A DNA stretch of 63,014 bases from Oscillospiraceae bacterium (lineage in GTDB: Bacteria > Bacillota > Clostridia > Oscillospirales > Acutalibacteraceae): positions 1 to 63,014 of the forward strand of contig SVOJ01000017.1 in the NCBI GenBank assembly GCA_015066385.1. The letters run 5' to 3'. Positions 42,829 through 50,600 of this stretch are shown here, one piece after another. The position numbers and the translations under genes were made by a program. The notes below the pieces were generated by a model. That model was not told where the DNA came from, searched no databases, and was given only the letters and a program-made list of their open reading frames with translations. Numbering within the stretch: position 1 is the first letter of the stretch; each line of letters begins with the position of its first letter.

Positions 42829-43797
42829 ATGAAAATAAAAAAATACCTGAAGGAAGCAAGATTGGCACCTGACAGCGGTGACAAAATTGAATATATGAGT
42901 CTGCGTGATAAAATGACGAGCAATGCGCTCGTCAACTCGCAACGCAACACGCCCGGTGTTGCCTGTAATTACGAGGCTGATATAACCCGGCTTCTTGCGG
43001 TTTTTGAAAGCCTGAAAAAAAGCTGCGGCTACAGATTGACTCTCAACGCACTCCTGACAAAAATTCTTGTGGAAGGTTTGAAGGAAGCCCCCCGGCTGAA
43101 TGCACATTATGTATACAATCATCATGCAACATCCGGAAGGCTGATCATCAAAAAGCACATTGATGTTTCAATGGCAGTATGCCTTGATGAAAGCAAAACC
43201 TTCCAGATAAAAATCATGCATCTTGAAGATAAAACCCTGCAAGAAACCGCTTTACTCATAGAAGACGCAAAAAGAAGACTCAAAAACACAGACCTTAACG
43301 ATTTGATGTATGAGGTTTCAAGACAGCGACTGATCGGGGAATTGACCCACGGCAGAATACTGACTCCCCTTTGTCAGTCCGTAAGTGCTTGCTTCGGCAA
43401 AGGAAAAGTAATACATCTTTCACAATCTTTGAAATCTGATTTTCTGAAGCTGACGGGCAAAAAGCCATTTTATAATCCGGACGGTCTCAGACCTGAAGAA
43501 CTGAACGAAGGGTCTGTTTGCTTTACAAACTGGGGAACACTTTATGACAATCTCAATACAAATATAACATATGTACCGCCTGTTTATCCGCAGGTGTTCC
43601 TGTTTGGTGTGAGCAGAACAAAAGAAAAGGAATATGTTTTTAAAGACGAAAACGGCAATTTGCAGCTCGGCTCAAAAAAGATTCTGCCATTGTCTTTGGT
43701 TTTTGATCACAAGATCGGCGGCGCTGCTGATATTATGCCGTTCATCAGAAAACTGGACGAAATTTTTGAAAATCCCGAAATCATTCTCACATGGTAA
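42829..43797 (+). CDS. Stand-alone E2-type acyltransferase domain
   Basis: 322 residues that fit only the catalytic domain of 2-oxoacid dehydrogenase E2 subunits (CAT fold), without lipoyl or binding domains. RLTLNALLTKILVEGLKEAPRLNAHY and VSMAVCLDESKTFQI match the core. The active-site DHRxxDG motif reads DHKIGGA: the histidine is kept but the aspartate is not. No E1 or E3 gene is near. Similar lone domains exist in Clostridia without a known role. Activity is uncertain; it may use another acyl donor or be structural. It has its own promoter and ends at hairpin e. Confidence 0.75.
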   Translation: MKIKKYLKEARLAPDSGDKIEYMSLRDKMTSNALVNSQRNTPGVACNYEADITRLLAVFESLKKSCGYRLTLNALLTKILVEGLKEAPRLNAHYVYNHHATSGRLIIKKHIDVSMAVCLDESKTFQIKIMHLEDKTLQETALLIEDAKRRLKNTDLNDLMYEVSRQRLIGELTHGRILTPLCQSVSACFGKGKVIHLSQSLKSDFLKLTGKKPFYNPDGLRPEELNEGSVCFTNWGTLYDNLNTNITYVPPVYPQVFLFGVSRTKEKEYVFKDENGNLQLGSKKILPLSLVFDHKIGGAADIMPFIRKLDEIFENPEIILTW

Positions 43798-43798
43798 G

Positions 43799-43836
43799 CA
43801 AAATCCCCATCGGTTACCCGATGGGGACGTTTTATT
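43799..43836 (+). terminator. CCCCATCG-family hairpin, copy e
   Basis: TCCCCATCGG/CCGATGGGGA around TTAC, then CGTTTTATT: the cleanest member, 5 bases after the E2-like stop and on the plus strand. Confidence 0.85.
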
Positions 43837-43840
43837 GGGT

Positions 43841-43916
43841 TGATTGACTTCATTCCGTTGATTAACAGGTTACACTCAAAGTCCGTGAGCTTCAGTTTGG
43901 TTTTCTTATTAAACAT
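43841..43916 (-). pseudogene. Truncated mobile-element protein start
   Basis: An ATG at 43916 with a perfect AAGGAGG site opens MFNKKTKLKLTDFECNLLIN, the start of a small protein family typical of clostridial conjugative elements. After about 27 codons the similarity stops and the frame runs into hairpin e and the antisense of the E2-like gene. I take it as the 5' end of a gene cut by deletion. The other 240 bases up to the ImmA gene (43962-44157) show no credible gene. Confidence 0.45.
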
Positions 43917-43923
43917 AAAAATG

Positions 43924-43961
43924 ACCTCCTTGTATTTGGTAATACCATTTTACAAGGAGGT
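43924..43961. repeat. Perfect 11-bp inverted repeat with a nested palindrome
   Basis: ACCTCCTTGTA (43924-43934) is inverted at 43951-43961, and TGGTAATACCA lies between them. Both arms carry AAGGAGGT facing outward, so either strand would show a ribosome binding site. Confidence 0.6.
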
Positions 43962-44157
43962 TTGTGTTTTGTCGAATGTATGGATTTTATATTATTTTTT
44001 ACAACAGTTTTTCAAAACAGCTTTTATTACCAAGGTACGAATGGCAACATTCGGAGAAGAGCATTGTATTGATTGCGCCAACAATCTTTACAGTGCTTTT
44101 TATTTTTAATACCAACACACTCATAATTACATCACCGTCCTTTGCTGAAAGAATATT

Positions 44158-44682
44158 TTAATATGTTGATCGTTTTTGTGCGGCTGCTTTTGAAACACCA
44201 TAAGTATTCATTCGTTCCGCAATCGACATATTTTTTGTTGCTTCATATGGCATCATCACTTCTCCTGCAAGAGCCATAACAATCCACTCAAGCCTTCTAA
44301 AACAAGGGGTATCTTTAGTCAATTGTCTTGAAAAAACAGGCTTGAATCCAAGCTTATCTGCAAAGGGGTGCATAATCTCATGCATAATATGCATACGGTC
44401 GCCACCTGAATTTTTTTCGTAAGCCCTATTATATGTAGATTCTTTAATTTGAATTAACCAACCAAATTCATCTTTTTCACACTGGGCAGGAACATTTCCG
44501 GGAAGCGCGTTATTATAAACTATTTCATATCTAACATCCTCGAACCCCTCAAATTCAGGTAGCTTATCAAGAAGTTTAATAGGGTCAATAGGTTCGGTAT
44601 CAGAAACTCTGCATATTGAACGGAATAGTTTAGCATATAATCTTAACTCGTTACGGCTGGCAGGTTTTGTTTCGTAATCCAT
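44158..44682 (-). CDS. ImmA/IrrE family metallopeptidase
   Basis: 174 residues. The zinc protease motif HExxH is in MHIMHEIMHPFADKLGF, and the third ligand probably lies in the EWIVMALAGEVMMP helix. ImmA/IrrE proteases cleave XRE-family repressors, for example to release ICEBs1 excision genes or a stress response. The start overlaps the stop of the XRE gene by one base, the usual pairing. The tail MSIAERMNTYGVSKAAAQKRSTY fits the domain's end. No integrase is in the window, so whether it controls a mobile element or an isolated regulon is open. Confidence 0.88.
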   Translation of the reverse strand: MDYETKPASRNELRLYAKLFRSICRVSDTEPIDPIKLLDKLPEFEGFEDVRYEIVYNNALPGNVPAQCEKDEFGWLIQIKESTYNRAYEKNSGGDRMHIMHEIMHPFADKLGFKPVFSRQLTKDTPCFRRLEWIVMALAGEVMMPYEATKNMSIAERMNTYGVSKAAAQKRSTY

Positions 44683-45044
44683 TAATTGTCCTCCTTGTTG
44701 AGAAGTTCAATAATTGCACTGGCAGTATTTTCGTCTAGGTTTTCAAAGGAACGCTGAAATTGTATAGCAGCTCTGCGTTGCACAACATTCGCACCGGTAA
44801 GTGGTATTTTAACTTGAGTTTTAGAGTGTTCAACAGCATCTTTAAGCTCAACTTGTTCACTTGCACTTAAGTTGTAGTGTTCAATTAAAGTAGGAATCCA
44901 TTCTTCCGGTACATTTCTTTTTCCGTTTTCTACTGCTGAAACAAAGGGTAATTTTACATTAAACAACTTGGCAGTATCTCCCATAACCTCATGATTCTTT
45001 ATTCGCAATATTCTCATAAATTCACCAAATTTTGTATAAGCCAT
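44682..45044 (-). CDS. XRE-family repressor
   Basis: 120 residues. A helix-turn-helix domain at about 5-65 (FMRILRIKNHEVMGDTAKLF, FVSAVENGKRNVPEEW) is followed by a short helical C-terminal part likely recognised by the ImmA partner. The start at 45044 follows GAAAGGAGTAATG. The palindrome at 45106-45130, just upstream of its own -35, is the obvious operator, so autorepression is likely. Confidence 0.9.
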   Translation of the reverse strand: MAYTKFGEFMRILRIKNHEVMGDTAKLFNVKLPFVSAVENGKRNVPEEWIPTLIEHYNLSASEQVELKDAVEHSKTQVKIPLTGANVVQRRAAIQFQRSFENLDENTASAIIELLNKEDN

Positions 45045-45071
45045 TTTTCATTACTCCTTTCTTTATAAGAT

Positions 45072-45100
45072 ATAATAACACATATGAATCTAAAAGTCAA
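45072..45100 (-). promoter_or_regulatory. Promoter of the XRE-ImmA operon
   Basis: On the minus strand TTGACT (45095-45100) and TATTAT (45072-45077) are 17 bases apart, 27 bases before the XRE ATG. Confidence 0.75.
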
Positions 45101-45105
45101 TAAAA

Positions 45106-45130
45106 ATATTAATCAAATTTTGATTAATAT
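45106..45130. promoter_or_regulatory. Perfect 25-bp palindromic operator
   Basis: Two perfect 12-base half-sites, ATATTAATCAAA and its complement, around one central T, ending 5 bases upstream of the -35 box. The symmetry fits a dimeric XRE repressor. Confidence 0.75.
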
Positions 45131-45174
45131 AAAAACTATATCAACAAGTACATTTACTTAAAACAACCACTCAC

Positions 45175-45213
45175 ACAAAAACTCCCCACCGATTTCTCGA
45201 TGAGGAGTTCATT
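45175..45213. terminator. CCCCATCG-family hairpin, copy f
   Basis: AACTCCCCACCGA pairs with TCGATGAGGAGTT with mismatches; on the minus strand a GTTTTTG run follows. It directly follows the stop of the orphan frame at 45214, so it probably ended that gene. Confidence 0.7.
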
Positions 45214-45447
45214 TTAAATATAGAGTTTTACTTCAATATCTCGCCAGCCTCTTACACGCTTTGTCGGGGATATGGAATAGACATATTCCTGTGCATCCTC
45301 AATCGTCAGAGTGAATTCAGCGAACTGAGTGAAGATTATTGCGTCAGCAACAAGGTTCCCGGGTACCCGTTCCAAATCTTTGATTTGGTTAACGGGTGGG
45401 GTTCTTATTTCCTGCCATCGGCAATAGCTGCCTGTGGGGCAACAAGT
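45214..45447 (-). pseudogene. Orphan coding remnant without a start
   Basis: A 78-codon minus-strand frame closed by TAA at 45214-45216 and opened by TAG at 45448-45450, with no ATG, GTG start plus binding site in between. The translation looks protein-like: CCPTGSYCRWQEI, NQIKDLERVPGNLVADAIIF, FAEFTLTIEDAQEYVYSI, VRGWRDIEVKLYI. The stop is followed at once by hairpin f, as expected for a real gene end. It may be the 3' part of a longer gene shortened when the EF-Tu-like gene arrived, or a frame-shifted gene. I do not recognise it. Confidence 0.4.
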
Positions 45448-45477
45448 CTAGCGATAAAAACCGTCTTAAAACTTTCC

Positions 45478-45840
45478 TTAACAGTACGTCTTATATGACT
45501 TGGTATTTGTTTTTGAACCATCGCACAACAAATCAGGATTTAAGACTTTAAGTATAGTGGCATATCCCACGATTTTTGCGCCTTCTTGAATATTGATCTT
45601 TTTGCCTACCCATAGACAGTGTGGATGAGTCTCGGGAGAAATAAAGGTAATTGTGCCTTTTGCCGTACCATTGGGAGGGACAGTTTGAACTTCATAATAG
45701 TGATGGACGCCGGTTGTCAAATAATCGCCCGTTACCAAATGATGAGGTCGATAGCCATCCGCGACAGGATTCTTTCTTGTTCCGATAAATTCAAACAGAA
45801 CTTCAATATCCGGTTCTTGATCAAAAATAGTTTTATTCAC
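45478..45840 (-). CDS. EF-Tu C-terminal-domain-like protein
   Basis: 120 residues from GTG 45840, behind GGTGGTG. It resembles the third domain of EF-Tu: DIEVLFEFIGTRKNPVADGYRPHHLV, VTGDYLTTGVHHYYE, TAKGTITFISPETHPHCLWVGKKI and FKIQEG-like IQEGAKIVGYATILKVL. No GTPase domain is present. Small EF-Tu-tail proteins occur across Firmicutes accessory regions. Decoy or immunity roles against EF-Tu-directed toxins are conceivable but unproven. It ends just before the orphan remnant and may have been part of one unit with it. Confidence 0.7.
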   Translation of the reverse strand: MNKTIFDQEPDIEVLFEFIGTRKNPVADGYRPHHLVTGDYLTTGVHHYYEVQTVPPNGTAKGTITFISPETHPHCLWVGKKINIQEGAKIVGYATILKVLNPDLLCDGSKTNTKSYKTYC

Positions 45841-45928
45841 GCAAGCACCACCTTTTTTATCATTATACCACAAAAAGAAAATAACCGCAACCTTATATCA
45901 AAATTACGGTTATTCTTTGGCGGAGAGT

Positions 45929-46022
45929 TAGGGATTCGACTCTCGCACTGCGGTGCTCGGTCAGGCGCGGCTCTCGATGTCCCCCGGACATCGATTCACT
46001 CCCGCGCCGCTTCGAATCCCTA
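45929..46022. repeat. Nested palindromic element of 94 bp
   Basis: Three perfect inverted repeats lie inside one another: TAGGGATTCGA (45929-45939/46012-46022), GGCGCGG (45964-45970/46002-46008) and CGATGTCC (45975-45982/45986-45993), the last with a CCC loop. A fourth hairpin GCAC/GTGC lies near 45945-45956. The outer arms are tRNA T-arm sequence. Confidence 0.7.
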
Positions 46023-46040
46023 CCCTTTATCACTAAAACA

Positions 46041-46071
46041 AAAAGCACCGTCACAAGGACGGTGTTTTTTG
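46041..46071 (-). terminator. Terminator of tRNA-Ser
   Basis: GCACCGTC (46045-46052) pairs with GACGGTGT (46058-46064) around ACAAG; on the minus strand the stem runs into CTTTTTG just after the tRNA. Confidence 0.8.
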
Positions 46072-46073
46072 CT

Positions 46074-46161
46074 TGGCGGAGAGTTAGGGATTCGAACCCT
46101 AGGTGAGTTTCCCCACACAGCATTTCGAGTGCTGCACCTTCGACCACTCGGACAACTCTCC
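46074..46161 (-). tRNA. tRNA-Ser(CGA)
   Basis: 88 nt with encoded CCA and a long variable arm, as in serine tRNAs. The acceptor starts GGAGAGTT, the anticodon loop is CTCGAAA (anticodon CGA), and the T-loop is GGTTCGAATCC. Confidence 0.95.
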
Positions 46162-46186
46162 GTATATTGCTGAAAATAACACAAAG

Positions 46187-46215
46187 ATATTAGCAGAATC
46201 TGCACCGATTGTCAA
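46187..46215 (-). promoter_or_regulatory. Promoter of tRNA-Ser
   Basis: On the minus strand TTGACA (46210-46215) and TAATAT (46187-46192) are 17 bases apart, 25 bases before the tRNA. Confidence 0.8.
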
Positions 46216-46245
46216 GATAAAAATACAGTCTTTTTGCTTTCTTTC

Positions 46246-46290
46246 AAAAAAAAAACAACGATCAAAGGACTTTTGTCCGATGACCGTTGT
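46246..46290 (-). terminator. Terminator of the dockerin gene
   Basis: ACAACGGTCA pairs with TGATCGTTGT (46255-46264/46281-46290, one G-T pair) and is followed on the minus strand by a run of ten T. Confidence 0.85.
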
Positions 46291-46301
46291 ATGCTTTGCT
46301 T

Positions 46302-47627
46302 TTATTCTGTGACGGGAATAAAGGTATTCAGTGTTTCAAGATCAACCGAAACGCGAAGCACAAGACGTGCATCGCCTGCATCCAGCATTCCGTCCTCGTC
46401 CGTATCAGCCAGCGCCGTCTGTTCCGGTGTCAGCGTTTCAAGACCAACCGAAGCGCGCAGAATCAGACGTGCATCGCCTGCGGTCAGTGCACCGTCGCCG
46501 TCAATATCGCCTTTCGGTTGACCAAAAACAGAATATGCGCACACATTGCAGGTGTAGAGTGCCTGCTTATTTTCTTTGTCATATGTCCCCGCAACAAAGT
46601 CGTGGGGTTCAACCGCACCGTCAAGATCGCAATTGTTGCAACGTTCCGCATGTCCGTCAGCATCTTTTACATAAAAATCATCATGCGGCAGGGTTTCGCC
46701 GTAAGGACTTTCGCAGACCGTACACACAGCCTGTTCGGCGCAAGTCGCTTCGCCGCCTTCACAGGCAAAGCGGAAAGACTGCTCACAATAGACACAATCT
46801 GCTTCGTGCTGATCGTTGCCTGCGTAAAAATAATCTTCAAACTTGTGATCCTGCACATCCACATACACATTGAACTGTGCAGACAGATCGCCGGAGGAAA
46901 CACGTATCTGATTCGGTCCAAGTTGCCATTGCGAATCAAACGCCTGATTATCATCAATTACAACTTCCCTGTCTGTCAGCGCAGACAACACGGCCGGAGA
47001 GCAGAACTGCACACTGCCGTCGGCATACGTCACCTGCAAAAGCAAGCCTTCTGCAGTGAAAGGATATGCCTTGTATTCCACAACTTCGCCGTCCTCATTG
47101 AACCCGCTGGCCGTAAAGGCTTCATTATCAAGATAAATCAGTTTTTCAGGCTTCACGGCAATTGCAATATCAGCAACTGTGTTCTCCGCATCGGGCTGCT
47201 GTGCTGTGACAAACACCTGATATTGTGCACTCAATTCACCGAAAGCCAGCACAACATCATACTGTTTTTCCGTCATCCATTGATTCTTTGCATTCTGCAA
47301 GGTTTTGTTCAGGATGGTAAATTCACTGCCCGCAAGGGACATATTTTCATCAAAGGAAAATTCTTTTTTGGTTTCATCTGCGTAGGTGAATGTGATTTCA
47401 AGTCCCGCAAAATCAATCGGATAATAAGAATATGTCACCGTACTGACAGAATCCGTGTCTTCATTCCACACGCTTTCCGTACGTTGCACGCCATCTGCAA
47501 CCGAATAGATCAGTTTTTCGGGCTGTGCGGTGATTTCCATTTTCACAGGGGCTTCGCTTGCGGAGGCTGAAACAGCACAAACAAGCGATAAAACAAAGGT
47601 AACAATTGCAAATATCAGTTTTTTCAT
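46302..47627 (-). CDS. Secreted dockerin-containing protein
   Basis: 441 residues. A signal peptide (MKKLIFAIVTFVLSLVCAVSASA) precedes two similar bacterial Ig-like segments (each with PEKLIY and later YADET/YADGS and QFNVYV-type strands). A cysteine/histidine-rich part follows (HEADCVYCEQSF, CAEQAVCTVCESPYG, HAERCNNCD, YTCNVCAYSVF). The C-terminus is a type I dockerin with two calcium-binding repeats, DIDGDGALTAGDARLILR and DTDEDGMLDAGDARLVLR. Dockerins dock onto cohesins of scaffoldins; none is in the window. It begins 13 bases after the C39-like gene on the same strand, with GGAGG. Confidence 0.85.
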   Translation of the reverse strand: MKKLIFAIVTFVLSLVCAVSASASEAPVKMEITAQPEKLIYSVADGVQRTESVWNEDTDSVSTVTYSYYPIDFAGLEITFTYADETKKEFSFDENMSLAGSEFTILNKTLQNAKNQWMTEKQYDVVLAFGELSAQYQVFVTAQQPDAENTVADIAIAVKPEKLIYLDNEAFTASGFNEDGEVVEYKAYPFTAEGLLLQVTYADGSVQFCSPAVLSALTDREVVIDDNQAFDSQWQLGPNQIRVSSGDLSAQFNVYVDVQDHKFEDYFYAGNDQHEADCVYCEQSFRFACEGGEATCAEQAVCTVCESPYGETLPHDDFYVKDADGHAERCNNCDLDGAVEPHDFVAGTYDKENKQALYTCNVCAYSVFGQPKGDIDGDGALTAGDARLILRASVGLETLTPEQTALADTDEDGMLDAGDARLVLRVSVDLETLNTFIPVTE

Positions 47628-47640
47628 GGTTTCGTCCTCC

Positions 47641-50600
47641 TTACTTCAGAATAACGCCCTGATTGCCGAGCAGATCCCAACGGGCTTTGAAGGTACTGCT
47701 GCTGAACGACAGACAGGCATTGTCATAGGGATCCATCATATAAACTTTACTGCCGTCATAACCGCACAATACGGTGACATGCGTTCCGCGCGGATATGAG
47801 AAATATTCATACTTGCCATTGCCGCGATCGATATACCATTCATTGACCGTAGTAGGCACATTCATGTTGTAGGTAGACCACACGATAACAGGATAACCGT
47901 CTGCAAGATAGCCGAGCAGCTCGTTGTAAGAGCATCCCGTGATGCACACAGCCGTTTCATCACCGCCGACGTAATCCACCGCATACTGCAAAGCCTTTGT
48001 AACGGCAGGTGAAAATACACCGTACCCGGGATTTTCACTTGTGTAGGTACAGGTCGGATCGCCGACAAATTTTTCATTGATATCGGGACCGACGGGATAG
48101 CCGTTGATATAGCGGATGTTTTCACGCGGGATAATGCTGACCATGTTTGCGGTTGTGAAGTTATAGCCGTAATAGCGAAGAAGCATTGCGCAACTTGCCG
48201 CTTCACATCCCGTGGGATAATTCGGCAACTGGCTGACGAGCGGCACCTGCATACGGGTTACATTGATTCTGCAGGTTGCGGTCTTGCCGTTGCTCGTTTT
48301 GGCGGTAATGGTTGCCGTGCCCATTTTCAGTACATGTACAAGACCGTCAGCGTTGACGGTAGCAACAGACGTATCGGAACTTGTGAAGGTTGCACCGGTA
48401 TATGCATCTTTATTCTGATCGTACACGGTAACATAGAACCAACTACCCTGCGACTGCGAATAAGAACTGTAGCCGAAAGAAATCGAAGTCGGCACTACTT
48501 TGACCGTAACGGTGCAGGTTGCTTTTTTGCCGTTGAATGTGGTCGCGGTGATCGTTACCGTACCGGGAGCAACGGCGATAACCGTTCCGTCTGCGGCAAC
48601 ACGGGCAATGGATGCATCGGTTGAGGAGAATGTGATTGCCGAAGAATATGCACCGCTGTTGACCGTTGCTTTCAGGCGATAGCGGGCATCCACATCCAGC
48701 GTCATTGTTGTTTTGTCCAGTGTAATCGAAGTGGGAGCCGCCTGGATCGTTACCGTACAAGAACCTTTTACACCGTTGGTCAGTGTAACCGTAACGGTAA
48801 CCTTCCCTGCTTTTCTTGCAATCAGATGATGTTCCTCATTCAGATAGGCAATACTTTCATCGGATACCGTCCAGACCGCATTTTCGAGTCCCGTACCCGT
48901 ATCCGTGGTTGCGGACATACGAGAATACATACCGACCGCAAAAGTCATGGCGGAAGATGTAACAGTCACCTTGGTTGCTCGCTCGGAAACGGTGTAGGTG
49001 CAGGTAGCGGTAATGCCGTTGTAAGCAGTAACCGTAACCTTTGCTGTACCCGCCTTAACAGCAGTCACCTTGCCTTGTGCATCCACTGTCACAACAGAAT
49101 TGTCAGAACTTGCAAAAGTCACTCGACCGAGGTAAGCATCCACCTCGGCGGATGCAGTCAGAACATGTGTATCTCCCACATAAAGAGCGTGGGATGTCTT
49201 GTTCAGTTTCAGTTTGGCGGGGGCGGCAAGCACCGTAATATAACAAGTTGCCTTCATTTCGTTGTAGAGAACTGCCGTGACGGTCGCCGTACCGGCCGCA
49301 TTGACTGTCACAATACCGTTGTTCACGCTCGCAACAGCAGAATTGTCACTGCTCCAGACTACACGGGAAAGATCAATTCCAGTATCGACCTGCGCTGTCA
49401 ATTGCAGTTGCATCCCGACACCGATTTCCGCATCGGTCTTTGAAAGTGTGAATTCCTGCGGTGCATTCACAACGGTAACGGCGCAAGAAGCCGTTCTGCC
49501 GTCGGTTGCGGTTGCTTTCAGGGTTACCGTACCTGACTGCAAGGCGGTAATGGTACCGTCAGCAGACACTTGCAGAACAGAACCAAAACCGCTGTAACGC
49601 AGATTTTTCGGTGTTGTTGCATCGGAGAGAACGGGATTTTTAATCTGTTCGCCGACACCGAGGGTCAATGCTGTTTTTTCAAAACGCAAAGCCTTATCTG
49701 CAACAACAGTCACACGCATCTGTGCGGTAACAGCATTGTAAAGGGTGGCGGTGATGGTTGCAGTTCCTGCTTTCAATGCAGTCAGAACACCGTTTTCGTC
49801 CACACGAACAACGGTCGGATCACTGCTTTCATATGTACGCGCAAAAGATCCTGTCCCATTCAGAAGAAGTTCACCAATATCGGTTTCACCGACATGCATC
49901 ACCATATTCTCCACGGCAAAACGTGCACTCTCCGCGGCAGGAAGTACGGTTACGTTCACATATACATCACCGACCGAAGTACGTACAATCACCTGCGTTT
50001 TGCCGCATTTTACGGCAGTAATTACACCGTCGACAGCAACACTGACCGTTTGTTCATCTGCTGTCAGATAGGTGGTTTCACCGAATGCATAGGTAGCCAG
50101 GCTGACCGTTTCACCGACACCGAGGATTATATTGGCTCCTTTTTTTTCAACCGTGACAGCAACCGGTGCCGCGGCACCGTCACAGGCGATACCGTTTATG
50201 TAGCGGTAGGCACAAACGGAAACGGAACCGGAAGTCAGAAGATCAGCGGAAAAATCATATTGTGTTTTTTGCACATCGGCAATGCAGACAGCATCTGCAA
50301 ACACTTTATAGCCATCCGCACCGTTGACGGGTTCCCACACAAGTGAGTACTGCCCCTTGTTAATGACAGCCTGCGTAACGATCGGTGCAGCAGGAGTCGT
50401 GTAAGCAGTAAGCACATCGGATGTCGCAAGCAGGTTGTCATCCGTATCCACCGCTTGCACACGGAAAAACAGTTCCGCACCATCATCCAAGCCCTCAATG
50501 CGCTTTGTGGTATCGGTTGATTCGGATGTAATCAGATCCCAGCCATCAACCTCATATAAATAAATGTTGTAATAAGCCGCATTCGGAACGACATCCCATA

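Larger units (their letters stand above)
45917..46095. repeat. Duplicated 3' end of tRNA-Ser (att-like repeat)
   Basis: The 23 bases at 46073-46095 (the tRNA-Ser 3' end from the T-loop through CCA) are repeated exactly at 45917-45939, 156 bases downstream in the tRNA's direction. Such duplications mark tRNA-targeted integration, but the interval is too short for an element and no integrase is near. Confidence 0.7.

Noticed and set aside
45893-46147. Minus-strand frame of 84 codons over the tRNA-Ser region
   Set aside because: It reads through the tRNA gene and the nested palindrome; such frames over tRNA repeats are common artefacts.
44158-46161. Complete integrative element ending at tRNA-Ser
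   Set aside because: No integrase, excisionase or relaxase is found, and no far-end copy of the 23-base repeat is seen in the window.
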